Shown here: piece after piece, positions 54,445-62,658 of the stretch | Layout of the letters: each line of letters starts with the position of its first letter | How positions within the stretch are numbered: the first letter of the stretch is position 1 | Assembly: GCF_003688285.1 (NCBI RefSeq) | Contig: NZ_RCNT01000003.1 | Span: 354,582-418,581 of the forward strand | Reading direction: 5' to 3' | Length of the DNA stretch: 64,000 bases | Origin: Rhodophyticola porphyridii | GTDB lineage: Bacteria; Pseudomonadota; Alphaproteobacteria; Rhodobacterales; Rhodobacteraceae | Translations under genes and position numbers: made by a program | Notes under the pieces: model-generated | Databases searched by the model: none | What the model was told of the DNA's origin: nothing | The model's input: only the letters and a program-made list of their open reading frames with translations

Positions 54445-55362
54445 TCAGGCCATCATGCCGCGGCGGCGCGGCCCGAACAGCGCGGCAAGGGCAAGGATCA
54501 GGCCCGAGACCGTGGCGATCATACCCGCGGCGCTGACGGAATCGCTGCCACCAAGCCAGAGCGGTCCGTAGCCTGCAAAAACATAGCCGAGGATGGCCGA
54601 GAGCGTGGCGAACACCACGCTCCATCCCACCTGCCGGGCGAGATCGTCGGTCATCAGCCGGGCCGCCGCCGGCGGGCAGATGAACATCGCGATGACGATG
54701 ATCGAGCCCACCGCATCGAAGGCGGCAACAGCGGCGATCGCGGCGATCATCACGAGGGCGATGCCCAGAAGATCGGTACGCATGCCAAGAACCTGCGCAA
54801 AGCCTTCATCGAAGGTGGAGATCTTCAGCGGGCGCCAGAAAACCCAGGTAAAGGCGATCACGAGTGCCAGCACCAGCGCAAGGCGGGGAAGTTCCGGCGG
54901 CAAGCCGGCCAGCGCCTGCGGGTCGAGCAGGGAGCGCCAGCCCGTCGCTTCAAGCCAGATCAGACTTTCAAGATTGCCCATCAGCGCATGCTCCACATCC
55001 AGATGCACCGAAGACGTGTCCGAGCGCTCCAGCAGCAAGACGCCGGCCGCGAACATCGCGGTGAAGACGACGCCCATAGCCGCACCGGTCTCGATGCGGC
55101 CCAGACGCCGGATCGCCTCGATCAGGACGACGGAAATCAGCGCCGCACCGGCCGCGCCCAGCATCATCGGCCAGGCGGTGACGGCACCGGTCAGCAGGAA
55201 GGCCACCACGATGCCGGGCAGGACGACGTGGGAGATTGCGTCGCCGATCAGCGCCTGCCGGCGCAGGACCAGAAAATTCCCCGGAAGCGCGCAGGCGATG
55301 GCGGCAAATATCCCGATCAGTATCGGTGTCAGCGACAAAGGAACGAACTCGGCGCCGCTCAT
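54445..55362 (-). CDS. manganese/iron-type metal ABC transporter permease (SitD-like)
   Basis: 305-residue ABC-3 family permease with eight or nine helices, and the family motifs LRRQALIGDAISHVVLPGI and FICPPAAARLMTD. It pairs with the neighbouring second permease (start overlaps its stop as ATGA). Two different permeases in one operon resemble SitCD/MntCD-type Mn or Fe importers more than the single-permease ZnuB system. Confidence 0.88.
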   Translation of the reverse strand: MSGAEFVPLSLTPILIGIFAAIACALPGNFLVLRRQALIGDAISHVVLPGIVVAFLLTGAVTAWPMMLGAAGAALISVVLIEAIRRLGRIETGAAMGVVFTAMFAAGVLLLERSDTSSVHLDVEHALMGNLESLIWLEATGWRSLLDPQALAGLPPELPRLALVLALVIAFTWVFWRPLKISTFDEGFAQVLGMRTDLLGIALVMIAAIAAVAAFDAVGSIIVIAMFICPPAAARLMTDDLARQVGWSVVFATLSAILGYVFAGYGPLWLGGSDSVSAAGMIATVSGLILALAALFGPRRRGMMA

Positions 55363-56564
55363 GGGGCGATCTCCCGCGGGGCGGCAATCCGGGTGTCCAG
55401 ATCGCGCAATTGATCCTCGGTCAGGATGGTTTCCAGACCGGTCAACCCGTCGTAGCGGGCAGCCGTGGCCTCATGCGCCTGCAACCCGCGCAGGATCTCC
55501 CAGCGTTTTTCATCCAGCAGGGCCTTGGCGGCGCGGGCCTGCCCGTCGCCGGTGGCCACACCGTCGGGTCGGGCCAGACCCTCCCGTTGCAAAAGGCGCA
55601 GCGTGTAGCCCTCATAGATCGGCTGCCCCTGAGCCAGTGCCAGAAGGCCCTGCCGAAGATGCACGCGGCGCTGATACTGCCGATGGCGAAGGACCGAGGA
55701 CAGAACGCCGCGCGCTGGCGAAAACAGAAGCGAAACGGCAAAGAAGGCGAAGGCCACAAGCACGATGATCGGCCCGGTCGGCAAGGCGGGCGCAGAGGCG
55801 GAAATGGCGGCCCCGATATAGCCCGATGCTCCGCCCAGTGCGCCTGCGATCAGCCAGACATGTTCGGTGCGTTCGGTCCAGAACCGGGCGGTCACCGGCG
55901 GGATGATCAGAAGCGCCACGATCAGGATCAGGCCGACGATCTTGAGGCCGACGACCGTTACCGCAAGAACAAGGCCCATGGTGGCGAGGTCGATCCGCTG
56001 CACGTTCAGCCCGGACGCTGCGGCAAAGTCGCTGTCGAACGCGACAAGCGACATGGGCCGACGCAGCAAAAGCGTAAGCATCAGCACAAGCGCGCCGCCA
56101 CCGGCGATCAGCACCGCGTCGGAAAAGAGCATGCCCGCGGTGGACCCCAGAAGAAGCGAGTCGAGGCCGGCCTGCCGCCCGGCGCTCATCCCCTGAATGA
56201 CCGTCAGCAGAACGATGCCGGCCCCGAAAAACACCGACAGGACCGCGCCGATCGCGGAATCCTCACTCAGCCGGGTGCCGCCGGTCAGCCATTGCACGCA
56301 AAGCAGCCCGATCCATGCAGAAAGCGCCGACCCGATCAGAAGACCCGGCAGGCTGCGCCCGTCCATGCCCAGCCAGACCATGACGATGAAGGCCAGACCG
56401 ATACCGGGCAGGGTGGCGTGGCTGATCGCATCGGAGACAAGCGCGCGTTTGCGCAGGAACAGGAAGGTTCCGGTCGCGCCCGCCGATATGCCAAGCAGCA
56501 TCGCACCGATGGCGACCAGCGTGGCGTTGTAGCCAAGCTGGAGGGTCAAAGCCTCGAAAAGCAT
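55359..56564 (-). CDS. manganese/iron-type metal ABC transporter permease with C-terminal extension (SitC-like)
   Basis: 401 residues. The first 283 are a normal ABC-3 permease (LRKRALVSDAISHATLPGI; LLIIPPVTARFWTE). Residues 284-401 form a hydrophilic tail, predicted cytoplasmic, with a helix-rich pattern (RQYQRRVHLRQGLLALAQGQ) followed by YEGYTLRLLQREGLARPDGV, resembling a winged-helix unit. ATG 56564 gives the normal N terminus. The gene lies 4 bp after the ATPase gene. Confidence 0.88.
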   Translation of the reverse strand: MLFEALTLQLGYNATLVAIGAMLLGISAGATGTFLFLRKRALVSDAISHATLPGIGLAFIVMVWLGMDGRSLPGLLIGSALSAWIGLLCVQWLTGGTRLSEDSAIGAVLSVFFGAGIVLLTVIQGMSAGRQAGLDSLLLGSTAGMLFSDAVLIAGGGALVLMLTLLLRRPMSLVAFDSDFAAASGLNVQRIDLATMGLVLAVTVVGLKIVGLILIVALLIIPPVTARFWTERTEHVWLIAGALGGASGYIGAAISASAPALPTGPIIVLVAFAFFAVSLLFSPARGVLSSVLRHRQYQRRVHLRQGLLALAQGQPIYEGYTLRLLQREGLARPDGVATGDGQARAAKALLDEKRWEILRGLQAHEATAARYDGLTGLETILTEDQLRDLDTRIAAPREIAP

Positions 56565-56568
56565 GATG

Positions 56569-57375
56569 TCAGCCCGCCTGACTGAGCCGGTCGATCTGTG
56601 CCGTTGCCAGCCGCCCGCCATAGGCCGCCTGCAGGCTTTCTGCGGTGAAGGCTTCGGCCACCGTGCCTTCGGCGACCGGGCGGACGTTGATCAGGAAAGC
56701 GTGGTCGAAATACTGCTCGACCGTCGCCAGGTCATGATGCACGGCAACCACGGTCTTGCCGACCGCCTTCAGGCTTTTCAGAACGGCGATAATCGCCTTT
56801 TCGGTGGCCGCGTCGACGCCGGCAAAGGGCTCGTCCAGCAGATAGAGATCGGCACCCTGGGCCAAGGCGCGGGCGAGGAACACCCGCTGTTGCTGCCCGC
56901 CGGAAAGCTGCCCGATCTGCCGGTCTGCGAAATCCGCCATGCCGACCCGTTGCAGCGCATCGATCGCGGTTTTCCGGTGGCTGCTTCGGACGAGCCGCAG
57001 CAGGCCCAACTCACGGTAGAGCCCCATCAGAACCACGTCGAGCACGGTGGTCGGGAAATCCCAGTCGACACTGGCGCGCTGGGGCACATAGGCGATCCGC
57101 GCGCGCTGCGTGTCGAGCGGACGGCCGAAAACCGTGGTCTGGCCGGACAGTGGGCGAATGATACCCAACGCTGCCTTCAAGAGAGTCGATTTCCCCGCGC
57201 CGTTCGGCCCGATGATCGCGGTCATCGAGCCGGGCCGGATCGTCATGTCGACGGAAAAGATGGCCGGTTTCTCTCCGTAGGACACGGTCAGCCCCCGTAT
57301 GGCAAGGGGGCTGGTCGCAATCTCGGCTGCCTCGGGACGAAGCCCGTTTTGGGTTGCCAGATTAAGTGCGGTCAT
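56569..57375 (-). CDS. metal ABC transporter ATP-binding protein (SitB-like)
   Basis: 268 residues: Walker A GPNGAGKST, signature LSGGQQQRVFLARAL, Walker B LYLLDEPFAGVD, switch VHHDLATVEQYFD; VPQRASVDWDFPTTVLDVV is typical of Mn/Zn/Fe ABC-3 ATPases. The N-terminal 25 residues are an extension before the beta core. It lies 9 bp after the binding-protein gene. Confidence 0.92.
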   Translation of the reverse strand: MTALNLATQNGLRPEAAEIATSPLAIRGLTVSYGEKPAIFSVDMTIRPGSMTAIIGPNGAGKSTLLKAALGIIRPLSGQTTVFGRPLDTQRARIAYVPQRASVDWDFPTTVLDVVLMGLYRELGLLRLVRSSHRKTAIDALQRVGMADFADRQIGQLSGGQQQRVFLARALAQGADLYLLDEPFAGVDAATEKAIIAVLKSLKAVGKTVVAVHHDLATVEQYFDHAFLINVRPVAEGTVAEAFTAESLQAAYGGRLATAQIDRLSQAG

Positions 57376-57384
57376 ATGGTCCTC

Positions 57385-58335
57385 TCACATGCCTGCGGAC
57401 AGCAGGCCATTCATGCCCCGTTCGGGAGCGGTGCCGCCAAGGGCGCGGGCGATCACCGTTACATTGTGGTCGATCATGCCGAGATAGGTGCCTTCATAGC
57501 TGCCATCGGGCCCCATCGCGTCGGAATAGAGTTCGCCGCCGATGATCACCTCGTGGCCGCGGGCCGCGGCACCCTCGATCAGCGCGCGCACATTGCGATC
57601 GGAAACCGAACTTTCCACGAAAACGGCACCGACATTCCGGTCGACCAGCAGGTCGACGAGATCGGAAATGCGGACGAGCCCTGCTTCGGATTCGGTCGAG
57701 ATGCCCTGAATTCCCATCACCTCAAACCCATGGGCGGCACCGAAATAGTTGAAGGCGTCATGGGCCGTCAGCAACACCCGGGCAGGTTCCGGCACGCTGG
57801 CAAGAACCTGATCCGCATAGGTCGACAGGGCGGCGAGATCCTCCATATGGGCCGCGGCATTGGCCGCGAAGAGATCGGCATTTTCCGGCTGCGCCTCGGT
57901 CAGGGCGTTTTGCACCTCGGTCACGACCAGCGCCCAAAGATCCGGGTCCATCCAGACATGGGGGTCGAAACGGTCTTCGTAATCGTCATGAGCAACAAGC
58001 ACGTCGCGCGGTAGCCCGTCGGCGACGGCCACGACCAGACGCTCCTGACCCAGATCGGCAAAGAAGCTCTCCATCTGCGCTTCGAGGAACAGGCCGTGCC
58101 AAAGCACAAGATCGGCCCGTGTCATCGCAACGATGTCGCTACGGGTCTGGCGGTAGGCATGAGGGTCCACGCCCGGACCCATCAGCGCGCGCACCTCGAC
58201 CGCATCGCCGCCGACGACCCGCGCGGCATCGGCGATCATGCCGGTCGTCGCCACGATGTCCAGCCGATCCTGCGCCATGGCGGGGCCTGTCAGCGCCAGA
58301 GTGGTGGCCAATACAGTGAGAAGATGTTTCAGCAT
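57385..58335 (-). CDS. metal ABC transporter substrate-binding protein (SitA-like)
   Basis: 316 residues of the cluster A-I (ZnuA/MntA/SitA) family. A signal peptide (about 1-21) is followed by the His-Asp/Glu metal site: GPGVDPHAYRQT, the WHGLFLEA region, LTAHDAFNYFG, and IFVESSVSDR-like VFVESSVSDRNV. It lacks the long His-rich loop seen in zinc-specific ZnuA proteins, which supports Mn or Fe. ATG 58335 is chosen because it starts the signal peptide; the open frame upstream runs into the operator. First gene of the operon. Confidence 0.9.
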   Translation of the reverse strand: MLKHLLTVLATTLALTGPAMAQDRLDIVATTGMIADAARVVGGDAVEVRALMGPGVDPHAYRQTRSDIVAMTRADLVLWHGLFLEAQMESFFADLGQERLVVAVADGLPRDVLVAHDDYEDRFDPHVWMDPDLWALVVTEVQNALTEAQPENADLFAANAAAHMEDLAALSTYADQVLASVPEPARVLLTAHDAFNYFGAAHGFEVMGIQGISTESEAGLVRISDLVDLLVDRNVGAVFVESSVSDRNVRALIEGAAARGHEVIIGGELYSDAMGPDGSYEGTYLGMIDHNVTVIARALGGTAPERGMNGLLSAGM

Positions 58336-58377
58336 CGATTCGAAATCCGCATGTTTGAAGGCCGTCACACTTGATAT

Positions 58378-58422
58378 TGCGACTGACTCGCAAAAAGTCA
58401 ATGGTTTTGCGAGTCAGTCGCA
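58378..58422 (-). promoter_or_regulatory. double operator dyad in front of the metal transporter operon
   Basis: A perfect inverted repeat, arms of 18 bp (58378-58395 and 58405-58422), with a 9-bp spacer. Each arm holds TGCGAxxxxxTCGCA (58378-58392 and 58408-58422, centres 30 bp apart). This resembles the TGCGAAT-ATTCGCA-type boxes I recall for the Mn-sensing Fur relative Mur in Rhodobacterales. A -35-like TTGACT lies in the spacer on the minus strand and CAATAT follows at the right distance, so bound protein would block the promoter. Confidence 0.7.
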
Positions 58423-58510
58423 TTCCAAACCTGAAAATATTTCTGGCTATCGGGGCAGTGACAGCAGGGCCACCTGTTCGGCGCGACGGCTGGAACCGGA
58501 CAGGTGCGTG

Positions 58511-58945
58511 CTAAAGCTTGTTGAACAGCCGGGCGACGGCCGATTTCAGCCGGGCGCGATCCGCGGGCGGCATATCGTCCAGAAGCTCCGCCTCGGCCAT
58601 GCGGGCCGCGGCCTGCAGACGGTCGAATTCCCGCATTCCGGCCTCGCTCAACTGCACGATCAGCCGCCGACGGTCCGCCATGTCCGGCTTCACCTCGATC
58701 AGCTCCAGTTCCTCCAGACGGCGTTGCGCCCGGCTGACGCGGGCCGCGTCCATCGCGGTCAGGGTGCAAAGATCGTTCGACGAACAGGGCTGATTGCCAG
58801 GGAGTGCCATCACGATCCGCCATTCGGGCAACTGAAGCCCGCTATCGGCCATGATCGTTTGAAACAGCCGGGTAGACACCACGGACATCTGGAAGGGCAG
58901 AAAATCACTCAGATCGAAAATCTGAGTCTGTATTGAGTCTCTCAC
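58511..58945 (-). CDS. MarR family regulator, upstream of the metal operon
   Basis: 144 residues with the winged-helix domain: [34 protein letters not shown] and the wing [16 protein letters not shown]. Start GTG 58945 is preferred since AGGAAGAG lies upstream of it; another GTG at 58972 would add 9 residues. It is closely related in layout to the MarR protein at 62131 (shared DFLPxxMSV near the N terminus). It ends 175 bp before the metal-transport operon; target and ligand unknown. Confidence 0.85.
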   Translation of the reverse strand: MRDSIQTQIFDLSDFLPFQMSVVSTRLFQTIMADSGLQLPEWRIVMALPGNQPCSSNDLCTLTAMDAARVSRAQRRLEELELIEVKPDMADRRRLIVQLSEAGMREFDRLQAAARMAEAELLDDMPPADRARLKSAVARLFNKL

Positions 58946-59178
58946 GGGTGGACTCTTCCTATACGTGTGCACGATCGTCTGTTTCCCGTTTACCGTTAGC
59001 GATCCGCGTCAGGCAAGCCAATTCTCTCTACCCCCGGTTGTTCCGCGCCTTTTGTCGGCCGATGCGGGTCTTCACCGGGGCCCGGGCCGCGACGCGCCGT
59101 CACACGGGCCTTGGCCGGTTTGCGGCAGTTCGCGCGCGTATTCCGACTTGTGCGGCGCGTGTTCCGGTCGTATCAGCG

Positions 59179-59232
59179 TCGGTGGGACACCCCTCCCCAA
59201 CGAGGGGCGCATATCTGTGAGGATACCACCGA
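59179..59232 (+). ncRNA. serC leader RNA (conserved upstream structure)
   Basis: TCGGTGG (59179-59185) pairs with CCACCGA (59226-59232), enclosing a CCCCTC/GAGGGG hairpin (59190-59195 with 59102-type partner at 59202-59207). The closing stem runs up to the A of the serC start codon and so could hide the start. It matches my memory of the alphaproteobacterial serC leader (Rfam RF00517). The ribosome site GTGAGGA lies inside the structure. Confidence 0.75.
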
Positions 59233-60386
59233 TGGTTACGAACACCCCGGCCGCGCGGCCGGACAATCCGCGTTTTTCGTCCGGGCCTTGCGCCAAACCC
59301 CCTACATGGTCGCTGGAGAAGCTTGCGGATGCTGCACTTGGCAGATCGCATCGTGCCGATATTGGCAAGGCCAAGCTGAAAGCGGCGATCGACGGCACGC
59401 GCGACCTGCTCGGCGTTCCGGCGGATTACAGGATCGGGATCGTGCCGGCCTCCGACACCGGCGCGTTCGAGATGGCGATGTGGAACCTGCTGGGCGAACG
59501 CCCCGTTCACATGGTCGCGTGGGAAAGCTTTGGCGCGGGCTGGGTCACCGATGTGGTCAAGCAGCTGAAGATCAAGGCGGAGATTCATACCGCCGATTAT
59601 GGCCATATCGCCGATATGGCCGCATTAAACTACGATAACGATGTCTGTTTTACCTGGAACGGCACCACGTCCGGCGTCCGGGTTCCAAACGGGGATGTCA
59701 TCCCCGCCGACCGGGCCGGCCTGACGCTCTGCGATGCGACCAGCGCCGCTTTCGCGCAGGATCTGCCCTGGGAGAAGCTGGATGCCACCACCTTCTCCTG
59801 GCAGAAGGTGATGGGCGGAGAGGCGGCCCATGGCATGCTCATCCTCAGCCCGCGGGCGGTGGAGCGGCTGGAAAGCTACGTGCCGGAATGGCCGCTGCCG
59901 AAGATCTTCCGGCTGACCAAGGGCGGCAAGCTGATTGACGGTATCTTTTCGGGCGCCACGATCAACACGCCGTCGATGCTGGCCGTAGAGGACTATCTCT
60001 TCGCGCTGAACTGGGCGCGTGAAATCGGCGGGTTGCCCGCGCTGATGGCGCGCGCCGATGCCAATGCGCAAGCGATCTTCGATTTTGTCGAGGCGACGCC
60101 GTGGATCGAAAATCTCGCGGTGGACCCCATTACGCGGTCGAACACGTCCGTTTGTCTGAAATTCAGCGACAGCCGGATCACCGACGGGGCGGGTTTTGCC
60201 AAAGCCGTGGCCAAGCGGCTGGAGGCGGAAGGCATCGCTCTCGACATCGGGGCCTATCGCGATGCGCCTCCGGGTCTGCGGATCTGGTGCGGCGCGACGG
60301 TTGAAACCTCGGATATCCGGGCGCTGCTCCCGTGGCTGTCCTGGGCATTCGATGCCGAGATCGCTGCCCGGTCCGAAGCCGCCTGA
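59232..60386 (+). CDS. serC: phosphoserine transaminase SerC
   Basis: 384-residue PLP enzyme of the serine pathway, making phosphoserine from 3-phosphohydroxypyruvate and glutamate. Landmarks: [32 protein letters not shown], and [17 protein letters not shown] with the PLP-binding Lys. It is of the longer alphaproteobacterial type. The ATG 59232 is fixed by the leader structure ending at it; the long open frame upstream is non-coding. serA follows after 42 bp. Confidence 0.93.
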   Translation: MVTNTPAARPDNPRFSSGPCAKPPTWSLEKLADAALGRSHRADIGKAKLKAAIDGTRDLLGVPADYRIGIVPASDTGAFEMAMWNLLGERPVHMVAWESFGAGWVTDVVKQLKIKAEIHTADYGHIADMAALNYDNDVCFTWNGTTSGVRVPNGDVIPADRAGLTLCDATSAAFAQDLPWEKLDATTFSWQKVMGGEAAHGMLILSPRAVERLESYVPEWPLPKIFRLTKGGKLIDGIFSGATINTPSMLAVEDYLFALNWAREIGGLPALMARADANAQAIFDFVEATPWIENLAVDPITRSNTSVCLKFSDSRITDGAGFAKAVAKRLEAEGIALDIGAYRDAPPGLRIWCGATVETSDIRALLPWLSWAFDAEIAARSEAA

Positions 60387-60428
60387 TCCCCTTATTAGAC
60401 CCTGTATTTCGACAAAGGAGCGCCTGAT

Positions 60429-62024
60429 ATGGCCCCCAAAGTTCTGGTTTCCGACAAGCTGAGCGAAACCGCCGTTCAAATCTTCCGCGACCGCGGGATC
60501 GAGGTGACCTTCGATCCGAGCATCGGCAAGGACAAGGACAAACTGCTTTCTGTCATCGGTGAATATGACGGTTTGGCGATCCGGTCGGCCACCAAGGTGA
60601 CGGAAAAGGTCATCGCCGCCGCGGGCAATCTGAAGGTGGTGGGTCGCGCGGGGATCGGGGTCGACAATGTCGATATTCCCGCAGCGTCCAAGAAGGGGAT
60701 CATCGTGATGAATACCCCGTTCGGGAATTCCATCACCACCGCGGAACACGCCATTTCGATGATGATGGCCGTGGCGCGGCAAATCCCCGAGGCAAGCGCC
60801 TCCACCCATGCAGGTAAATGGGAGAAGTCGAGGTTCATGGGCGTCGAGCTGACAAACAAGACGCTGGGGGTGATCGGCGCAGGTAACATCGGCTCTATCG
60901 TCTGCGACAGAGCCTTGGGGCTGAAGATGAAGGTCGTCGCCTACGATCCGTTCCTGAGCGAGGAGCGGGCCCTGAAAATGGGTGTCGAAAAAGTGGAGCT
61001 TGACGGGTTGCTGGCGCGGGCGGATTTCATCACCCTGCATGTGCCGCTCACCGACAAGACCCGGAACATCCTCAGTGCCGGGAACATCGCCAAGCTGAAA
61101 CCGGGTGTGCGGATCGTGAACTGCGCCCGCGGCGGTCTGGTGGATGAAGAGGCCCTGGCCGAGGCGCTGAAAGCCGGTCGCGTGGCCGGTGCCGCCTTCG
61201 ACGTATTCGCGGTGGAGCCGGCGACCGACAGCCCGCTCTTCAACCTGCCCAATGTGGTTGTGACCCCGCATCTGGGCGCAGCCACCACAGAGGCGCAGGA
61301 GAACGTCGCCCTGCAGGTGGCCGAGCAGATGTCCGACTATCTGCTGACCGGGGCCGTCTCCAACGCGCTCAACATGCCGTCTGTCACGGCCGAAGAGGCC
61401 GCTGTGATGGGCCCATGGGTGAGGCTTGCCGAAAATCTGGGCGAGTTTGTCGGTCAGTTGACTGACGAGGCGATCCAGCAGATCTCCATCACCTATAACG
61501 GGCTGGTCAAGGACATGAATGTCGACGCGCTGAACTGTGCGGCGATTGCCGGCATCATGAAGGCCACAAACCCGGATGTGAACATGGTCAGCGCGCCAGT
61601 GATTGCCAAGGAACGGGGGGTGGAGATTTCCACCACCACGCAGGACAAGACCGGTGTCTTCGACGGTTACATCCGGTTGCAGATCAAGACGGCGGAACGG
61701 CAGCGGTCGATCGCGGGCACCGTTTTTTCCGACGGCAAGCCGCGTTTCATTCAGATCAAGGGCATCAATATCGATGCCGAAGTGGGCGCACATATGCTCT
61801 ACACGACCAATGCGGATGTGCCGGGCATTATCGGTACATTGGGCCAGACCATGGGCGAGAACGGTGTGAACATCGCGAACTTCACCCTCGGGCGCTCCGG
61901 CGCGGGGCAGGATGCCATCGCGCTGCTGTATCTGGACGAACAGCCGCCTGCGGAGGTGCTGGACAAGCTGCGCGCGACGGGCATGTTCCAGCAGGTTCGC
62001 CCCTTGCGTTTCACCGCGGCATGA
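60429..62024 (+). CDS. serA: D-3-phosphoglycerate dehydrogenase SerA
   Basis: First enzyme of serine synthesis, 531 residues, NAD-dependent. Landmarks: VVGRAGIGVDNVDIPAASKKG, NAD-binding LGVIGAGNIGSIV, NCARGGLVDEEAL and the catalytic His in TPHLGAAT. A long C-terminal region follows: the intervening ASB domain (about 320-450) and an ACT domain (about 455-531; NADVPGIIGTLGQTMGENGVNI), the type I form that can be inhibited by serine. A GGAG site precedes the ATG. Confidence 0.97.
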   Translation: MAPKVLVSDKLSETAVQIFRDRGIEVTFDPSIGKDKDKLLSVIGEYDGLAIRSATKVTEKVIAAAGNLKVVGRAGIGVDNVDIPAASKKGIIVMNTPFGNSITTAEHAISMMMAVARQIPEASASTHAGKWEKSRFMGVELTNKTLGVIGAGNIGSIVCDRALGLKMKVVAYDPFLSEERALKMGVEKVELDGLLARADFITLHVPLTDKTRNILSAGNIAKLKPGVRIVNCARGGLVDEEALAEALKAGRVAGAAFDVFAVEPATDSPLFNLPNVVVTPHLGAATTEAQENVALQVAEQMSDYLLTGAVSNALNMPSVTAEEAAVMGPWVRLAENLGEFVGQLTDEAIQQISITYNGLVKDMNVDALNCAAIAGIMKATNPDVNMVSAPVIAKERGVEISTTTQDKTGVFDGYIRLQIKTAERQRSIAGTVFSDGKPRFIQIKGINIDAEVGAHMLYTTNADVPGIIGTLGQTMGENGVNIANFTLGRSGAGQDAIALLYLDEQPPAEVLDKLRATGMFQQVRPLRFTAA

Positions 62025-62031
62025 TCTCACG

Positions 62032-62066
62032 GCCCCCCCCGGCCCCGATGTCGGGGCCGGGGGGGC
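62032..62066 (+). terminator. strong GC-rich hairpin after serA
   Basis: The strand folds as a G-C stem of about 16 bp (GCCCCCCC..GGCCCCGA with TCGGGGCC..GGGGGGGC) around a 2- to 4-nt loop, 8 bp after the serA stop. There is no T-run, so termination may be Rho-dependent or only partial, but the hairpin is stable enough to end the serC-serA mRNA. Confidence 0.65.
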
Positions 62067-62130
62067 AATCGCTTGAACCGAGGGGCAAACCGCGCCAGTC
62101 TGGCTTTGTCGCATTTGCAACGGGTTTCCA

Positions 62131-62565
62131 ATGGCCGAGCCATTCATTCTCGATGACTTCCTGCCCTACAGGATGTCGGTTCTGGCCGGCCGGCTGAGCC
62201 GGGAGTATTCGCGCATCTATCAGGAGCGGTTCGGCCTGTCCCGCGCCGAGTGGCGCGTGGTGGCTCATCTCAGTCAGGAAAGCGCCGTGTCCGTGCGGGA
62301 AATTCATGCCCGCGTCGACATGGACAAATCCAAGGTCAGCCGTGCCGCGACACGGCTGGAACAGGCAGGATACATCACCAAACGCACCAGCATTTCGGAC
62401 CGGCGGCTGGTCGAGCTGGCGCTGACCGGAAAGGGACATGAGATGATGGCGGAACTTGCCCCCCTTGCGCAGGCCTTTCAGGACGAGCTCCTGACCCGTC
62501 TCGGCGCGCATGCGGACGGTTTTCTGCGCGGCGCCGACCGGCTGCTGGAGATATCCGACGGCTGA
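62131..62565 (+). CDS. MarR family regulator, downstream of serA
   Basis: 144 residues: winged-helix with LSRAEWRVVAHL, MDKSKVSRAATRLEQAGYI and wing SISDRRLVELALTGKG. A paralogue of the MarR protein at 58511 on the other side of serC-serA; both have DDFLPYRMSVL or [11 protein letters not shown] near the N terminus. Neighbours are serA (same strand) and the thiolase gene 94 bp downstream. Target unknown. Confidence 0.85.
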   Translation: MAEPFILDDFLPYRMSVLAGRLSREYSRIYQERFGLSRAEWRVVAHLSQESAVSVREIHARVDMDKSKVSRAATRLEQAGYITKRTSISDRRLVELALTGKGHEMMAELAPLAQAFQDELLTRLGAHADGFLRGADRLLEISDG

Positions 62566-62658
62566 GCGACGTTTCAATCGCGGTGTGGCGTAACGCGCCG
62601 GTTTCCTCCGTCGCGGCTGAAGGTTAGTTTGGCGTCAGGTCAGATGAGGAGAGATCAC

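Noticed and set aside
58946..59178. Open frame running from 58965 into serC
   Set aside because: The sequence before 59232 is repetitive in Arg, Ser and Gly and holds the serC leader structure; serC similarity starts at the ATG 59232.
59625..62147. 840-codon open frame on the minus strand
   Set aside because: It lies opposite serC and serA, shows low-complexity Arg/His-rich sequence and no motifs; an antisense artefact.
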